The notes under the pieces are model-generated. The model did no database searches. It saw only the letters and a program-made list of their open reading frames with translations, and was not told the DNA's origin. This document shows, in pieces, positions 11,760 to 21,361 of a stretch of 64,000 nucleotides of DNA. The position numbers were made by a program, and so were the translations under genes. Numbering within the stretch: position 1 is the first letter of the stretch; each line of letters starts with the position of its first letter. The DNA lies in contig MU278368.1 in the NCBI GenBank assembly GCA_022385755.1, forward strand, positions 180,198 to 244,197. The letters are read 5' to 3'. The DNA is from Trametopsis cervina. Its lineage: Eukaryota; Basidiomycota; Agaricomycetes; Polyporales; Irpicaceae.

Positions 11760-11930
11760 TGACGCGGACTAAGGGTACGTTCATTACGCAATACTCACTC
11801 TTCCCTATTGTATTAACCATGTGCCTACATACGATGCTTCGCGTCTTTCCTTAGGCACTTGATACGAGTTGTGCTCGTTTATCGACGCTGAGTGAGGTTA
11901 CGACGCTTCGCGTCTTTCGTTAGTCCTTCC
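11760..11930 (+). repeat. Degenerate direct repeat, ~60-bp unit
   Basis: TTTATTGACGCGGACTAAGG and TTTATCGACGCTGAGTGAGG head two similar blocks. ACGATGCTTCGCGTCTTTC (about 11831) and ACGACGCTTCGCGTCTTTC (about 11893) share a 19-base core with one mismatch. Nothing coding is seen. Confidence 0.5.
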
Positions 11931-12907
11931 CAAAAAGCTTATTTTGATAATGAGCGGTATTTGATATAATGAAGTAAAGACAGCAAAGAATCCTGAGGCG
12001 TTGTACGCTTGTGGGATTGGACGTTCAGACTCGAATAACGCCCTACGAAAATGCCGTTCGTGCGGACATTGTTGCGGTCATGTCGGTGCCGTACCCTCGA
12101 AGGTCAGAAATTCAACGTCAAATTGTGCGTGCTGCCTCTGATTTTCTGTGGTGATAGCTTAATGTGATCTGCTGTGAGTACGAGACGCCACATTTTCGTA
12201 AGTGAACTTCAGGGGTGCTCGGGTTCATATCGGGGATGTGCAAGCCGCGCGCGACTGGTCGTGTGCCACAGCGGGTTCGACCTGGACTATCGCATATGTT
12301 TTCTGTTCGCTGCCTGCTTATCGATCAACGGCGCTCGTTTCACAGGTGTCCTCCATCAATTGGCATGAATTGCTACCTCCACGACTGCTCGGGAAGGAGG
12401 CTGTGCACTGCGCCAGCGTCGAAATAAAAGCGGTGCTCGAAGCGCTTCCGAGAGGGCCTTCTGAGTCGTCTGGGTGTTTAGTCTTGTGCTATATGCCTGC
12501 AAGAGAGAAGGTGGCTCACTCTCTCTGGTTTTGTCTCACCTGCGACAAGTTTGAGAAGGGGATTCCCAGGTGCTGACGTGCGCGCTTGCGAGAGAACCAT
12601 CTGATGAACAAGAAAAGTGAGTGCAACTTCGACAGGATGGTCACTACAGCTGAGATCGCGGACTGTGCATCTTACGGGGGTCCGTGTTCGCTGGCCTGCA
12701 ACCGTCGATCCCGCGGAGTCGAGCCGTCCAAGTCAGCAGTTGCCCAAGCAGCCCACTGCACGGCACTGATCTGCCTGCATGGCGACTCGCATCTTGCACC
12801 GTGGCCCCTCGCGAGATGCCCTTGGGTGCGCAACCATCAACGAATGCACGGCTGGATGGCTGATCACAAATCAGCCCCGATGCCGCCTTGGCGCACACCT
12901 TCCCGTG

Positions 12908-12914
12908 TATAAAG
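12908..12914 (+). promoter_or_regulatory. Putative TATA box of the lipase gene
   Basis: TATAAAG sits 133 bp before the lipase ATG, followed by a C/T-rich leader (about 12940-13040) typical of strongly expressed fungal genes. Confidence 0.5.
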
Positions 12915-13046
12915 ACCCTGCGCGGCCGTGGGCTGATCCCTCACCCCGGCGGTCACCTCTCTTCCCAGCGCACTTTGCAGCCTTCCCCACAGGCCCGAAC
13001 ACCCCTCCCCCTTCGGCGTCATCCATTCGTTCAATCGCATCAGGTT

Positions 13047-14183
13047 ATGCATTCCTTCTCCGCCTTCCTGTCTTTGTCCGCCCTGCTGGCTGTGGCGGTC
13101 GCTGCGCCTGCGCCCGTCCCCATCTTTGGTATACACATCGGGTCCGCCGATGAGGCAAACGGCACACCCGTCTCTGTCTCACAGACGGATGTCACCAAGA
13201 ACCTGCAGCGCCCCGCCGACTTTGCGCGCGTCGCGTACTGCTCGCCTACATCCGTCACCGCGTTGTCGTGTGGTGGTCCATGCGACGCTGTCAAGACCAT
13301 CAAAGTGCTCGCTTCCGGTGGGGACGAGGGTGCGACGCCCCGATGTGCGTGCCTCCGTCCACTCATTTGATCCGCTGATGTTAATCTTTGATTCGCCCCT
13401 ATCAGTCTTCGTGGCGCAGGACCCCGACACACAGTCGATCGTCGTCGCGCACCAGGGCACAGACCCCGACAAGCTGCTGTCCATCGCGAACGACGTCAAG
13501 TTTGGTCAGGTCGCTATGAACAGCACACTGTTCCCCTCCCCAGCCAGTACGCATCGAATATATCATCTCGTATCTACGCAACCTGACCGCTTGTATTTTA
13601 GATGGCTCGGAGGTGCATGTTGGCTTCCAGGAGACACAAGGCCGCACAGCCGACATTGTGCTCTCCACCGTGAAATCTGCGCTGGCCTCCACAGGCTTCA
13701 AGCGCGTCCTCACAACTGGTGCGTACCCTCACATTTCTCCAGACTCTTGAACTTCCCTAACTCTGATATTGCTCAGGCCACTCGCTAGGCGCAGCCGTAG
13801 CAACGCTCGACGCAGTAATGCTGCGCATGCAGCTCGGCTCAGACGTGCAAGTCAACTCCGTTGTCTTCGGGCTGCCTCGCGTCGGGAACAACCAGTTTGC
13901 AGACATGGTCGACGCCATAATCCCCGGGTTCACGCACGTGAGCAACCAGCACGACCCCGTCCCGGACGTCCCGCCGCACTTCCTCGCGTTCCAGCATCCG
14001 GGTGGCGAGATCCATATCACGGCAGTTGATAACTCGACAGGGCTTGCGACGCTTGAGGCATGTCCCGGGCAGGAGAACCAGAACTGCGCGGCGGGCAACT
14101 CATTGCTCGACACGTCGATCCCGGATCACCTTGGGCCGTACTTCAATGGCATTGAGTTTGGCGGGCATGCGTGCCCCGCGTGA
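13047..14183 (+). CDS. Secreted class 3 (alpha/beta-hydrolase) lipase
   Basis: Exons 13047-13329, 13406-13546, 13602-13718 and 13777-14183 keep phase, giving 315 residues. A signal peptide (MHSFSAFLSLSALLAVAVAA) opens the protein. The core shows SIVVAHQGTDP (oxyanion region), VHVGFQ, the nucleophile elbow GHSLGAAVATLDA (split by the last intron), VFGLPRVGNNQFADMV, NQHDPVPDVPP (catalytic Asp) and DHLGPYFNG (catalytic His). This is the Rhizomucor-type class 3 lipase/feruloyl-esterase fold, acting outside the cell on triglycerides or related esters. The exact substrate cannot be read from sequence. Confidence 0.94.
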
Positions 14184-15735
14184 ACAGGATGTCAAGGGTG
14201 TTTTTAATTTCGTCACTTTCGTTTGGGCTGTTCTGGGGAACCTGTAATTTATGATTATTATCGTAACGCGGGAAGCGTTGACCTAAAATCCCTCGTGTGC
14301 TTGAGCTCCTGGCTTTGAAGACAGATACTGTACAGTATTGAGCCTGCCGTTGTAAGTTGTCTCGAGGGCAGATGCTTGAACACGATCCGTTGTATGGTAG
14401 CTCTAACGATCGCAAAATCAACATTGGCATCTACGCAAAAAGTGACACGCATCTATGTATTATATGCCCATAAGGCGACATCCAAATAAATAGTACAATC
14501 GAACATCTATATCTCCGCATTCAAACCCGCTCACAGCCTCCGTGCAGCAGCTGAATGCCTGGCGCTACAAAGCCTTCTTGTATCTGCTTCATCACCGGGT
14601 GGCTTAGAGCATTTTTGGAGAGATGTCCGATACACATCGTGCCTCCGTAGGTTGAAACGCTATATCGTGCTGCTGTCAGCGCAGACACCACCGGAGAAGC
14701 GGAGCTTTTACTAGATCTATGAGGTGAGCAAACGTGCCGCTATGCACAAGGGATACACGCGGGTATTGGGAACATAAGGATAAGTGCAAGTTGCAGGATG
14801 CGGATGCGGATGCGGCATGTGTAGGTGCCTTGGGCCTGAGCCGTTATTCCGCACGGCCGGTACGAAAGGTACATCATGGGGAAAATTTAACACGATTGTA
14901 CATGCCGGTGGAGGCACAGTACATGCCAGGCGGAGGCAGTACTAAAGAGCGCGAGATTCGTGACATGCAAAGGTGGCGATGCACCGGATGCTTTGCATAC
15001 CGGGACGGATTAGCAGCCCCAACGTTAAATGCACCGACTACTGCGAACGTACATCTCTGAGTCGCGTGTGCAGAACGAGGATGAAGTTTCGCAGGTCTAT
15101 TTGGACATGAACGCCACAACGACATCAATAATTGCTCGTTCTTGCAACCCTAGCTAAACGTGTAAGTCCAATCCAGTACATAGCGCAGATCAACACTCGC
15201 CTCACGACGGCCTCAATGGGTAAGATGTTGTGCAAGCGGTTGGTTGTCCGCCGGATGAGACTGATGGCGCACCTGGCCCGCGGTGCAGCAGGGTGAGTGG
15301 CGTACTGCTGAAACTCAGCCATGCTTCTAGTGTATTCGTTAGATCGTCGATAGAAGCTCTGCGACTGCACAGACAGGTGTAAACAGAGCGGCATAGTACT
15401 GGCGTAGTGGATGAATGAGCCCAAAAAGGATGGGCGTACCCGAGAGGAGTTGTAAATGACAATCACGTGGCCGTGCATGTTCAGTATGGAGCCTATAGAA
15501 GGAGCGCTCCGCCGCAGCAACGTTGCCCTTTCCCTCGAACACGCCGCAACAGCCATTAACTTGTGCTGCTCATGAACTACCGATGACTGTCAAACCACTA
15601 GCCAACGAGCCTGCAACTGACCGTCGAGGGCACCGTGCCCTCGAGGCGCAAGTCCCCCACCTCTTTAATACCCAGCGTCGACGTTCACGTCCCCGTAGAC
15701 ACATAACATACATCCACTCACCACTATCACTAGAC
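14184..15735. other. Intergenic region without recognised gene
   Basis: Contains one copy of a ~71-bp dispersed repeat (14442-14512). Remaining frames are short and lack family features. Confidence 0.45.
14442..14512 (+). repeat. Dispersed ~71-bp repeat, copy A
   Basis: Closely matches 22907-22980 in the same orientation (shared core ATCTATGTATTATATGCCC, then GCGACATCC and ACATCTATAT). Function unknown. Confidence 0.75.
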
Positions 15736-16380
15736 ATGTCTACCATCGAACTACTACCCACTGCTCAGGAACACCCGGATCCTGCTAGCACTATCCCTAA
15801 CGTCTCGATGAAGTCAATCCCCAGAAGCGATGTGTCCATGAGGACGCGCTCCCGCTCGAGCTCTCGCTCGTCCCAAGCACTCGCCCCTGCCCATGCCACT
15901 CCAGGCTACCTCCACATGATCACCCAATACGGCCCTCTCATGGCCACCAACATCCCCCTCGGCTCAGACAGCCGGTCTTCGTCAGCCTCAGCCAATCAAG
16001 AGCTCATCGGAAATCTCCAGGAAATTGTAGCAGTAGAAAAGACGGCGAATGGCCTCCTGCAGGAGACAATAGCTCAGCTCCAGCAGAGGATCACACAGCT
16101 GGAGACGGAGATGAAAGAGGCCCGCAAGGAGGTAGTAGAGACACATCAGCAGGCGAACGAGAAGGTGGAGAAGGCGAACGAGAAGGTGGATAAGGCGAAC
16201 GAGAAGGTGGATAAGGCGAACGAGAGGGTGGCAGAGGCCTATAACGACGCGAACAAGAGGGTGGCAGAGGCCTATAACGCCGCGAACGAGAAGGTGGATA
16301 AGGCGAACGAGAAGGTGGAGAAGGCTGTGGTTGAGCAGGCTACGGCACGCGTCGAGTACGTTAAACGAGTGAAAGGATAA
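15736..16380 (+). CDS. Coiled-coil repeat protein, 5' portion interrupted by retrotransposon
   Basis: The N-terminal half is Ser/Arg-rich low complexity. The second half is a predicted coiled coil (QETIAQLQQRITQLETEM) running into heptad-like repeats of ANEKVDK/ANEKVEK and AEAYN. At 16325 the gene meets the left LTR of a copia element. The current frame runs 17 more codons into the LTR and stops at 16380. The original reading continues on the far side of the element at 21250 (NEKVAEMLKEVQEM ...) and ends at a TGA at 21359-21361. No known function; a structural or scaffold role is only a guess. The frame is open upstream to 15523, so the start is uncertain. Confidence 0.7.
   Translation: MSTIELLPTAQEHPDPASTIPNVSMKSIPRSDVSMRTRSRSSSRSSQALAPAHATPGYLHMITQYGPLMATNIPLGSDSRSSSASANQELIGNLQEIVAVEKTANGLLQETIAQLQQRITQLETEMKEARKEVVETHQQANEKVEKANEKVDKANEKVDKANERVAEAYNDANKRVAEAYNAANEKVDKANEKVEKAVVEQATARVEYVKRVKG
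16147..16325 (+). repeat. In-frame coding repeat (AACGAGAAGGTGGATAAGGCG-like units)
   Basis: Units of about 21 bp repeat in frame and alternate with two longer units containing GTGGCAGAGGCCTATAACG. Each short unit contains AAGGC, the 5-bp target chosen by the copia insertion. Confidence 0.85.
16321..16325 (+). repeat. Target site duplication, left
   Basis: AAGGC, repeated at 21245-21249 on the other side of the element. Confidence 0.95.
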
Positions 16381-16677
16381 TATAAATAGGTACGAATACA
16401 TCGACTATTTATATAAGTAAGTAAATGAGCGGAATGCCTTTCTAAGTAATACGCGGGAATAACGACTATAGTAAGTAATGTAGAAGGTAAGCGGAATGGA
16501 GGCGGATGGCGGATACAAGCGGATGTAAGTGGATTACTAAGTTCTAGACCTACGGGATACTTCACGCCGGAGACAATGACCGTGGGTGATGAGATAACGA
16601 AGAGCGGGGAGAAATAGTTCGTGGGAAGATCCCCTCGGGGTACTCGGGCGAAGCCTCGGAGCACCCGAATAACAACA
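16326..16677 (-). repeat. LTR (3' LTR in element orientation)
   Basis: 352 bp, TGTGGTTGAG ... AACAACA on the plus strand, apparently identical to 20893-21244. In element orientation it carries a TATATAAATAG TATA-type sequence (around 16403-16416). Confidence 0.95.
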
Positions 16678-16688
16678 CTCCCCCTCAA
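16678..16688 (-). other. Polypurine tract next to 3' LTR
   Basis: On the minus strand TTGAGGGGGAG abuts the LTR, as expected for the plus-strand primer of reverse transcription. Confidence 0.8.
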
Positions 16689-19600
16689 TGAGCGGAGAGA
16701 TTGACGAGCGCGAGTTGTTCGTGATGCTTCGTCCGTCCGAGGGCTTTGGTGAGGAAGTCGGCGTAGTTGTCGGCCGAGCTGCAATGGGTGACGTGCACTT
16801 GTCCTTCCGTGATCTTCTCGCGCACGAAGTGATGCCTGATATCGATGTGCTTGGAGCGACCGTGGAATTGATGGTCTCGGGCGAATGCGATTGCGGCGGC
16901 GTTGTCGGTTGCAAGTGTGATCGGGCCGTCTATGGGAAGGTGGATTTCAGACAGAAAGGTCTTCAGCCACAAGGCCTCCTTGGTGGCGTGCGCGAGTGCG
17001 ATATACTCGGCTTCCATGGTCGAGAGGGCAACGGTGGGTTGCTTCTTCGAGTTCCAACTGATAATTCCTCCACCGAGCATGAAGGCGTAGCCGGAGATTG
17101 ATCGGCGGTCGGCGACGTTTTGACCCCAGTCGGCGTCGCTGTAGCCCACGGGTGTGATGTCGATATTGTCCGCCTTGCTGTACGTAATGCCGTAAGTGCT
17201 TGTCCCCTTGAGGTAGCGGAAGACATGCTTGGCAGCAGTCCAATGTACTGTGGTCGGCCGGGTGCTGAATTGACTAAGAGCTTGTACAGCAAAGGCGATG
17301 TCGGGTCGAGTTCCGACGGCGGCGTACATCAGGGAGCCGATAGCGACCTGGTAAGGAATGTCGGCAAGGACCTCGGAATCTGAGGCGGCGGGTGTTAGCG
17401 TGATACTAGGATCAAGTGGCGTAGACACGGCGTTGCAGTCTTGCATGCCGAAGCGTTCGAGGATGGTGTTGACATAGTGTTCCTGGCTGATCTTGATCGT
17501 GTGGGAATCGCGATCGTCGTGAATCTTGATGCCGACGAAGAGTCGGGCAACACCAAGGTCGGTGATGCCGAAGTTTCTTCGGAGTTCGTCCTTAAGCAAA
17601 GTGATAAGGCGGACTTTTGAGGCGGCAACGATAAGATCATCGACGTGCGTTCCTATAATGATAAAGTCATTATGTTCGGTGAGAACATATACGCACGGAT
17701 CAGCCTTGCTACGTTTGAACCCTAATCCAAGTAGGACCCGTTCTAGCTCGGCGTGCCAAGCACGTCCGGCTTGTTTGAGTCCGTAAAGCGCCTTCAGTAG
17801 GTGCCAAGAGTGAGCTGAGCCGTCGTTGTACTCGGGAGGTTGCTTCATGTAAATCTCCTCGGAGAGGGGAGAATTGAGATAAGCACCGATGACGTCCACC
17901 TGGTGTAGATCGAGATCCAGCTGATTAGTGAGGGAAATGATGGCGCGAAGGGACTCAAGTCGCATCACGGGGGCATGGGTAGTCGTGAAATCTTGCCCCG
18001 GGATCTGGGAGAATCCTTGGGCTACGAGCCGTGCCTTGTACTTGATAATGTTGCCGTGTTCGTCGCGCTTGATGGTGAATACCCAACGGCATCCTACAGC
18101 CTTACGTCCGGGAGGGAGTGGCTCCAGCTTGTATGTTCCTAAGTTCTTCAGCTGATTCATCTCCGTGTCCATCGCGTCTTTCCATTGGGGCCAATCTTCG
18201 CGCTTCTTCATCTCCTCGATGTTCGTCGGCGAGTCCTCTTCGATGGCGGCAAAGCACAGAGAGGAATGATCTAGCTGATGGTCAGCGGTGATTGGCTCCC
18301 CCTCAAGTGGTGCAGCGGGGATGGGAAGTGTGTGTGAGATGTCGGCGACTTTTCCTTGGCCGGCGTTGAGTTTCCGGTAGTCGAGGCGAGGGACGTGGCG
18401 TGTGCTGCGGCGAGGAATAATATCACCTTTGATCGCCGGAGGAGTGGGCAGAATGGCGGGTTCGATCGGAGGGGTAGGCTCCCCCTCAAGTACATCATCG
18501 GGGATGGGAGCGTCGACAGCAGGAGTAGGCGGCGGAAATATGATTTCCCTCGATGTGAGGACTTGTCTGATGCGCGGAACGAAATAGCGCCATCCCGACG
18601 ACAACTCGCTCACTCCTACAAACGGGTAAGAGACGGACTTAGCGTCCAATTTCGATACTTTCCCCTTTGGTACCTTCACCCAGCAGGGCGAGCCGAACTC
18701 CCGGATGCCTGATAGATCGGGCTTCTTGCCCCAGAACGCCTCGTAGGGCGTCACGTCCTTCAGACTGCGGGTAGGCGAGCGATTTTTGAGATAGGTGGCA
18801 TAAGAGAGCGCCTCTTCCCATAGGAATTTGGGAAGGTCGTATTTGAGCAGCATGGCGCGGCAGTGCTCGACGAGGGTACGATTCAATCGTTCGGAGACAC
18901 CATTCTGTTCAGGTGAGTACGGGGAGGTAGGTTCAATAGCGATACCTCGCTTCGCCATGTAATTGCGAAGACTTCCCTCAGTGTATTCCTTCGCGTTGTC
19001 GACGCGAACGCGTTTGATGCGCACCCCCTTCTGGTTCTCGAGCCAGGCGTCGAGATTTTCAAATTTTGCCACACATTCGTCGCGTGTTTTGCCAAACTCC
19101 ACCCAGACCCAACGAGATTTCGCATCTGTGAATGTGATCATGTACCGGTGGCTGTGAATGGATGCGGTCGAGGCCGGCCCCCAGATGTCGCTGTAGATNN
19201 NNNNNNNNNNNNNNNNNNNNNNNNNNNNNNNNNNNNNNNNNNNNNNNNNNNNNNNNNNNNNNNNNNNNNNNNNNNNNNNNNNNNNNNNNNNNNNNNNNNN
19301 NNNNNNNNNNNNNNNNNNNNNNNNNNNNNNNNNNNNNNNNNNNNNNNNNNNNNNNNNNNNNNNNNNNNNNNNNNNNNNNNNNNNNNNNNNNNNNNNNNNN
19401 NNNNNNNNNNNNNNNNNNNNNNNNNNNNNNNNNNNNNNNNNNNNNNNNNNNNNNNNNNNNNNNNNNNNNNNNNNNNNNNNNNNNNNNNNNNNNNNNNNNN
19501 NNNNNNNNNNNNNNNNNNNNNNNNNNNNNNNNNNNNNNNNNNNNNNNNNNNNNNNNNNNNNNNNNNNNNNNNNNNNNNNNNNNNNNNNNNNNNNNNNNNN

Positions 19601-20773
19601 NNNNNNNNNNNNNNNNNNNNNNNNNNNNNNNNNNNNNNNNNNNNNNNNNNNNNNNNNNNNNNNNNNNNNNNNNNNNNNNNNNNNNNNNNNNNNNNNNNNN
19701 NNNNNNNNNNNNNNNNNNNNNNNNNNNNNNNNNNNNNNNNNNNNNNNNNNNNNNNNNNNNNNNNNNNNNNNNNNNNNNAGAGTCGGGCAGCTTCCCGCGC
19801 CACTAAGGGAACTAGTGGACGGGGTGAAATTGACAAAAAGGTTCCTGTCTTTGATGACATGCGAGGTGGTGGCGGTATCTCCGATCCAGAGATTCTCGGA
19901 GCTGATGAATGTTTCTTCGACATGGAATGCGAGGTCGTCACTATCCTCGCTGTCTTCATCCTCTTCTTCGGCAATGTTAGCTTCTTCGGCTTTTTTCATC
20001 TGCGCCTCAGAGCGTTCCTTCTTCTCGCCTCGCTCTCCCTCTTTCTTACTCCCCTTTTCCTTTCCTGATCGGCACTCGGGTCGGATATGTCCTTCGATGC
20101 CGCAGAGGTGACAGAACACACCGGCGCGGAACTTGCGCTTCTTCGGGCGTTGGACATACAGTGCTGTGTCGATATTGGCACGATCCTTGCGGCGTCCATC
20201 TTCTTGATAGATGCGGCCGATGAGATCTGCCGAGGTGAGTGTGGCGGAAACAGGAACAGAGGAGACGAACGAGTCCCAAGACACCGGTAGCGCCGTTAAA
20301 ATGATCATCGCGAGATCGTTGTCGTCCGAAGCTTTTGCCTGTACGAGGTGGAGCTCCTGCCAAAGAGATTTGATCTTGCGGATTTCCTCCTCGATTTCGG
20401 CACCTTCTTCCATAGCGTAACGGAAAAGGCGTCGGCGTAAAGTAACTCGAGCGACTGTCCCTTCGGTGTTGAAGACACTGGACAGCGCGTCGAAAGCCTC
20501 CTTCGAGGTGACGCAAGTGAGCACGTGTGTCATCATGTTGTTCGATACGCGGAGGCGAATAGTTGTAAGTGCCTTGCGGTCTTTGCGCGCCCATTCAGTA
20601 GCGGCGGCTTTGTCTGACTCGGGAGGCGGGGATATGTCGCCAGTGGTGTATTCCCACAGTCCCATGTCAGAGAGTATGTCAGTAATCTGGATACGCCATG
20701 TGATATAATTATCTGCGCCTTGAAGCGGGTCGATGCGGTATCCACCCATACTGGGCGTTTCGGGGTTTGACAT
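16685..20773 (-). CDS. Copia Gag-Pol polyprotein
   Basis: One frame of about 1,362 codons, open through the N gap if its 580-base length is right. In order: Gag capsid region (UBN2-like, about residues 1-180), a CX2CX4HX4C zinc knuckle (CHLCGIEGHIRPEC, about 220), a Lys/Glu-rich linker, the protease region (WIGDTATTSH, about 300), the gap, integrase with DIWGP, DNAKEYT and NGVSERLNRT holding the D-D-E residues, reverse transcriptase with ARLVAQGF, YGLKQAGRAWH and HVDDLIV (HVDD in place of YVDD), and RNase H with STMEAEY and TDNAAAI. The GAG-pre-integrase zinc domain presumably lies in the gap. Start chosen at the first ATG (20773). No stop or frameshift is seen. Confidence 0.95.
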   Translation of the reverse strand: MSNPETPSMGGYRIDPLQGADNYITWRIQITDILSDMGLWEYTTGDISPPPESDKAAATEWARKDRKALTTIRLRVSNNMMTHVLTCVTSKEAFDALSSVFNTEGTVARVTLRRRLFRYAMEEGAEIEEEIRKIKSLWQELHLVQAKASDDNDLAMIILTALPVSWDSFVSSVPVSATLTSADLIGRIYQEDGRRKDRANIDTALYVQRPKKRKFRAGVFCHLCGIEGHIRPECRSGKEKGSKKEGERGEKKERSEAQMKKAEEANIAEEEDEDSEDSDDLAFHVEETFISSENLWIGDTATTSHVIKDRNLFVNFTPSTSSLSGAGSCPTXXXXXXXXXXXXXXXXXXXXXXXXXXXXXXXXXXXXXXXXXXXXXXXXXXXXXXXXXXXXXXXXXXXXXXXXXXXXXXXXXXXXXXXXXXXXXXXXXXXXXXXXXXXXXXXXXXXXXXXXXXXXXXXXXXXXXXXXXXXXXXXXXXXXXXXXXXXXXXXXXXXXXXXXXXXXXXXXXXXXXXXXXXXXXXXXXXIYSDIWGPASTASIHSHRYMITFTDAKSRWVWVEFGKTRDECVAKFENLDAWLENQKGVRIKRVRVDNAKEYTEGSLRNYMAKRGIAIEPTSPYSPEQNGVSERLNRTLVEHCRAMLLKYDLPKFLWEEALSYATYLKNRSPTRSLKDVTPYEAFWGKKPDLSGIREFGSPCWVKVPKGKVSKLDAKSVSYPFVGVSELSSGWRYFVPRIRQVLTSREIIFPPPTPAVDAPIPDDVLEGEPTPPIEPAILPTPPAIKGDIIPRRSTRHVPRLDYRKLNAGQGKVADISHTLPIPAAPLEGEPITADHQLDHSSLCFAAIEEDSPTNIEEMKKREDWPQWKDAMDTEMNQLKNLGTYKLEPLPPGRKAVGCRWVFTIKRDEHGNIIKYKARLVAQGFSQIPGQDFTTTHAPVMRLESLRAIISLTNQLDLDLHQVDVIGAYLNSPLSEEIYMKQPPEYNDGSAHSWHLLKALYGLKQAGRAWHAELERVLLGLGFKRSKADPCVYVLTEHNDFIIIGTHVDDLIVAASKVRLITLLKDELRRNFGITDLGVARLFVGIKIHDDRDSHTIKISQEHYVNTILERFGMQDCNAVSTPLDPSITLTPAASDSEVLADIPYQVAIGSLMYAAVGTRPDIAFAVQALSQFSTRPTTVHWTAAKHVFRYLKGTSTYGITYSKADNIDITPVGYSDADWGQNVADRRSISGYAFMLGGGIISWNSKKQPTVALSTMEAEYIALAHATKEALWLKTFLSEIHLPIDGPITLATDNAAAIAFARDHQFHGRSKHIDIRHHFVREKITEGQVHVTHCSSADNYADFLTKALGRTKHHEQLALVNLSAH
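19199..19778. other. Assembly gap (580 N)
   Basis: Unsequenced bases inside copia pol, between protease and integrase core. The frames on the two sides agree with 580 as the true length, modulo 3. Confidence 1.
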
Positions 20774-20873
20774 AAGTCGATTTCGATCTTGATATCGAGA
20801 TCGGAGTTTTTGATCCAAAGGCGTGCGGCGATAATCTTGCGCGAAGTCGAGAGTCGAGATGGGCGATAGATTA

Positions 20874-20892
20874 GAGCGCGGGGCTCATAACC
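20874..20892 (-). other. Primer-binding site next to 5' LTR
   Basis: Directly inside the LTR the minus strand reads GGTTATGAGCCC. This is complementary to the anticodon-loop region of initiator tRNA-Met (GGGCTCATAACC), not to a tRNA 3' end. Half-tRNA-iMet priming is known for Drosophila copia and some fungal copia elements. Confidence 0.65.
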
Positions 20893-21244
20893 TGTGGTTG
20901 AGCAGGCTACGGCACGCGTCGAGTACGTTAAACGAGTGAAAGGATAATATAAATAGGTACGAATACATCGACTATTTATATAAGTAAGTAAATGAGCGGA
21001 ATGCCTTTCTAAGTAATACGCGGGAATAACGACTATAGTAAGTAATGTAGAAGGTAAGCGGAATGGAGGCGGATGGCGGATACAAGCGGATGTAAGTGGA
21101 TTACTAAGTTCTAGACCTACGGGATACTTCACGCCGGAGACAATGACCGTGGGTGATGAGATAACGAAGAGCGGGGAGAAATAGTTCGTGGGAAGATCCC
21201 CTCGGGGTACTCGGGCGAAGCCTCGGAGCACCCGAATAACAACA
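20893..21244 (-). repeat. LTR (5' LTR in element orientation, carries the promoter)
   Basis: 352 bp, apparently identical to the left LTR. Because the element reads leftward, this copy would drive transcription from its TATATAAATAG sequence. Confidence 0.95.
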
Positions 21245-21249
21245 AAGGC
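21245..21249 (+). repeat. Target site duplication, right
   Basis: AAGGC, matching 16321-16325. The host coiled-coil frame resumes immediately after it. Confidence 0.95.
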
Positions 21250-21361
21250 GAACGAGAAGGTGGCAGAGATGCTTAAGGAGGTACAGGAGATGGCGAACAG
21301 GATGGCGGGGATGACGATGGCGATGGCGGACAACAAGACCAAGGCGGCGAATGAGAAGTGA
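21250..21361 (+). pseudogene. Displaced 3' part of the coiled-coil repeat gene
   Basis: After the right target duplication the plus strand continues the heptad-like coding repeat (GAGAAGGTGGCAGAGATGC ...) in frame with 16321-16325 and ends at a TGA at 21359-21361. About 37 codons, rich in Met, Ala and Lys. Separated from its promoter and 5' part by the 4.9-kb element. Confidence 0.85.

Larger units (their letters stand above)
11625..13046. other. Intergenic region upstream of lipase
   Basis: Apart from the repeats above, no gene is recognised. The longest plus-strand frame (12202-12576) has no family features I can name. The lipase promoter lies at the right end. Confidence 0.4.
16326..21244 (-). 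mobile_element. Complete Ty1/copia LTR retrotransposon
   Basis: The element spans 4,919 bp and reads on the minus strand. It has two 352-bp LTRs (16326-16677 and 20893-21244) that appear identical by eye, beginning TG and ending CA, and is flanked by the direct target duplication AAGGC (16321-16325 and 21245-21249). A primer-binding site adjoins the right (5') LTR and a purine tract adjoins the left (3') LTR. One long Gag-Pol frame fills the interior with order Gag, protease, integrase, reverse transcriptase, RNase H, which is the copia order. Identical LTRs and an open frame mean a very recent, possibly still active insertion. A 580-N gap hides part of pol. Confidence 0.97.

Noticed and set aside
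19148..20068. Plus-strand frames opposite copia pol spanning the N gap
   Set aside because: Antisense shadows of Gag-Pol kept open by unknown bases.
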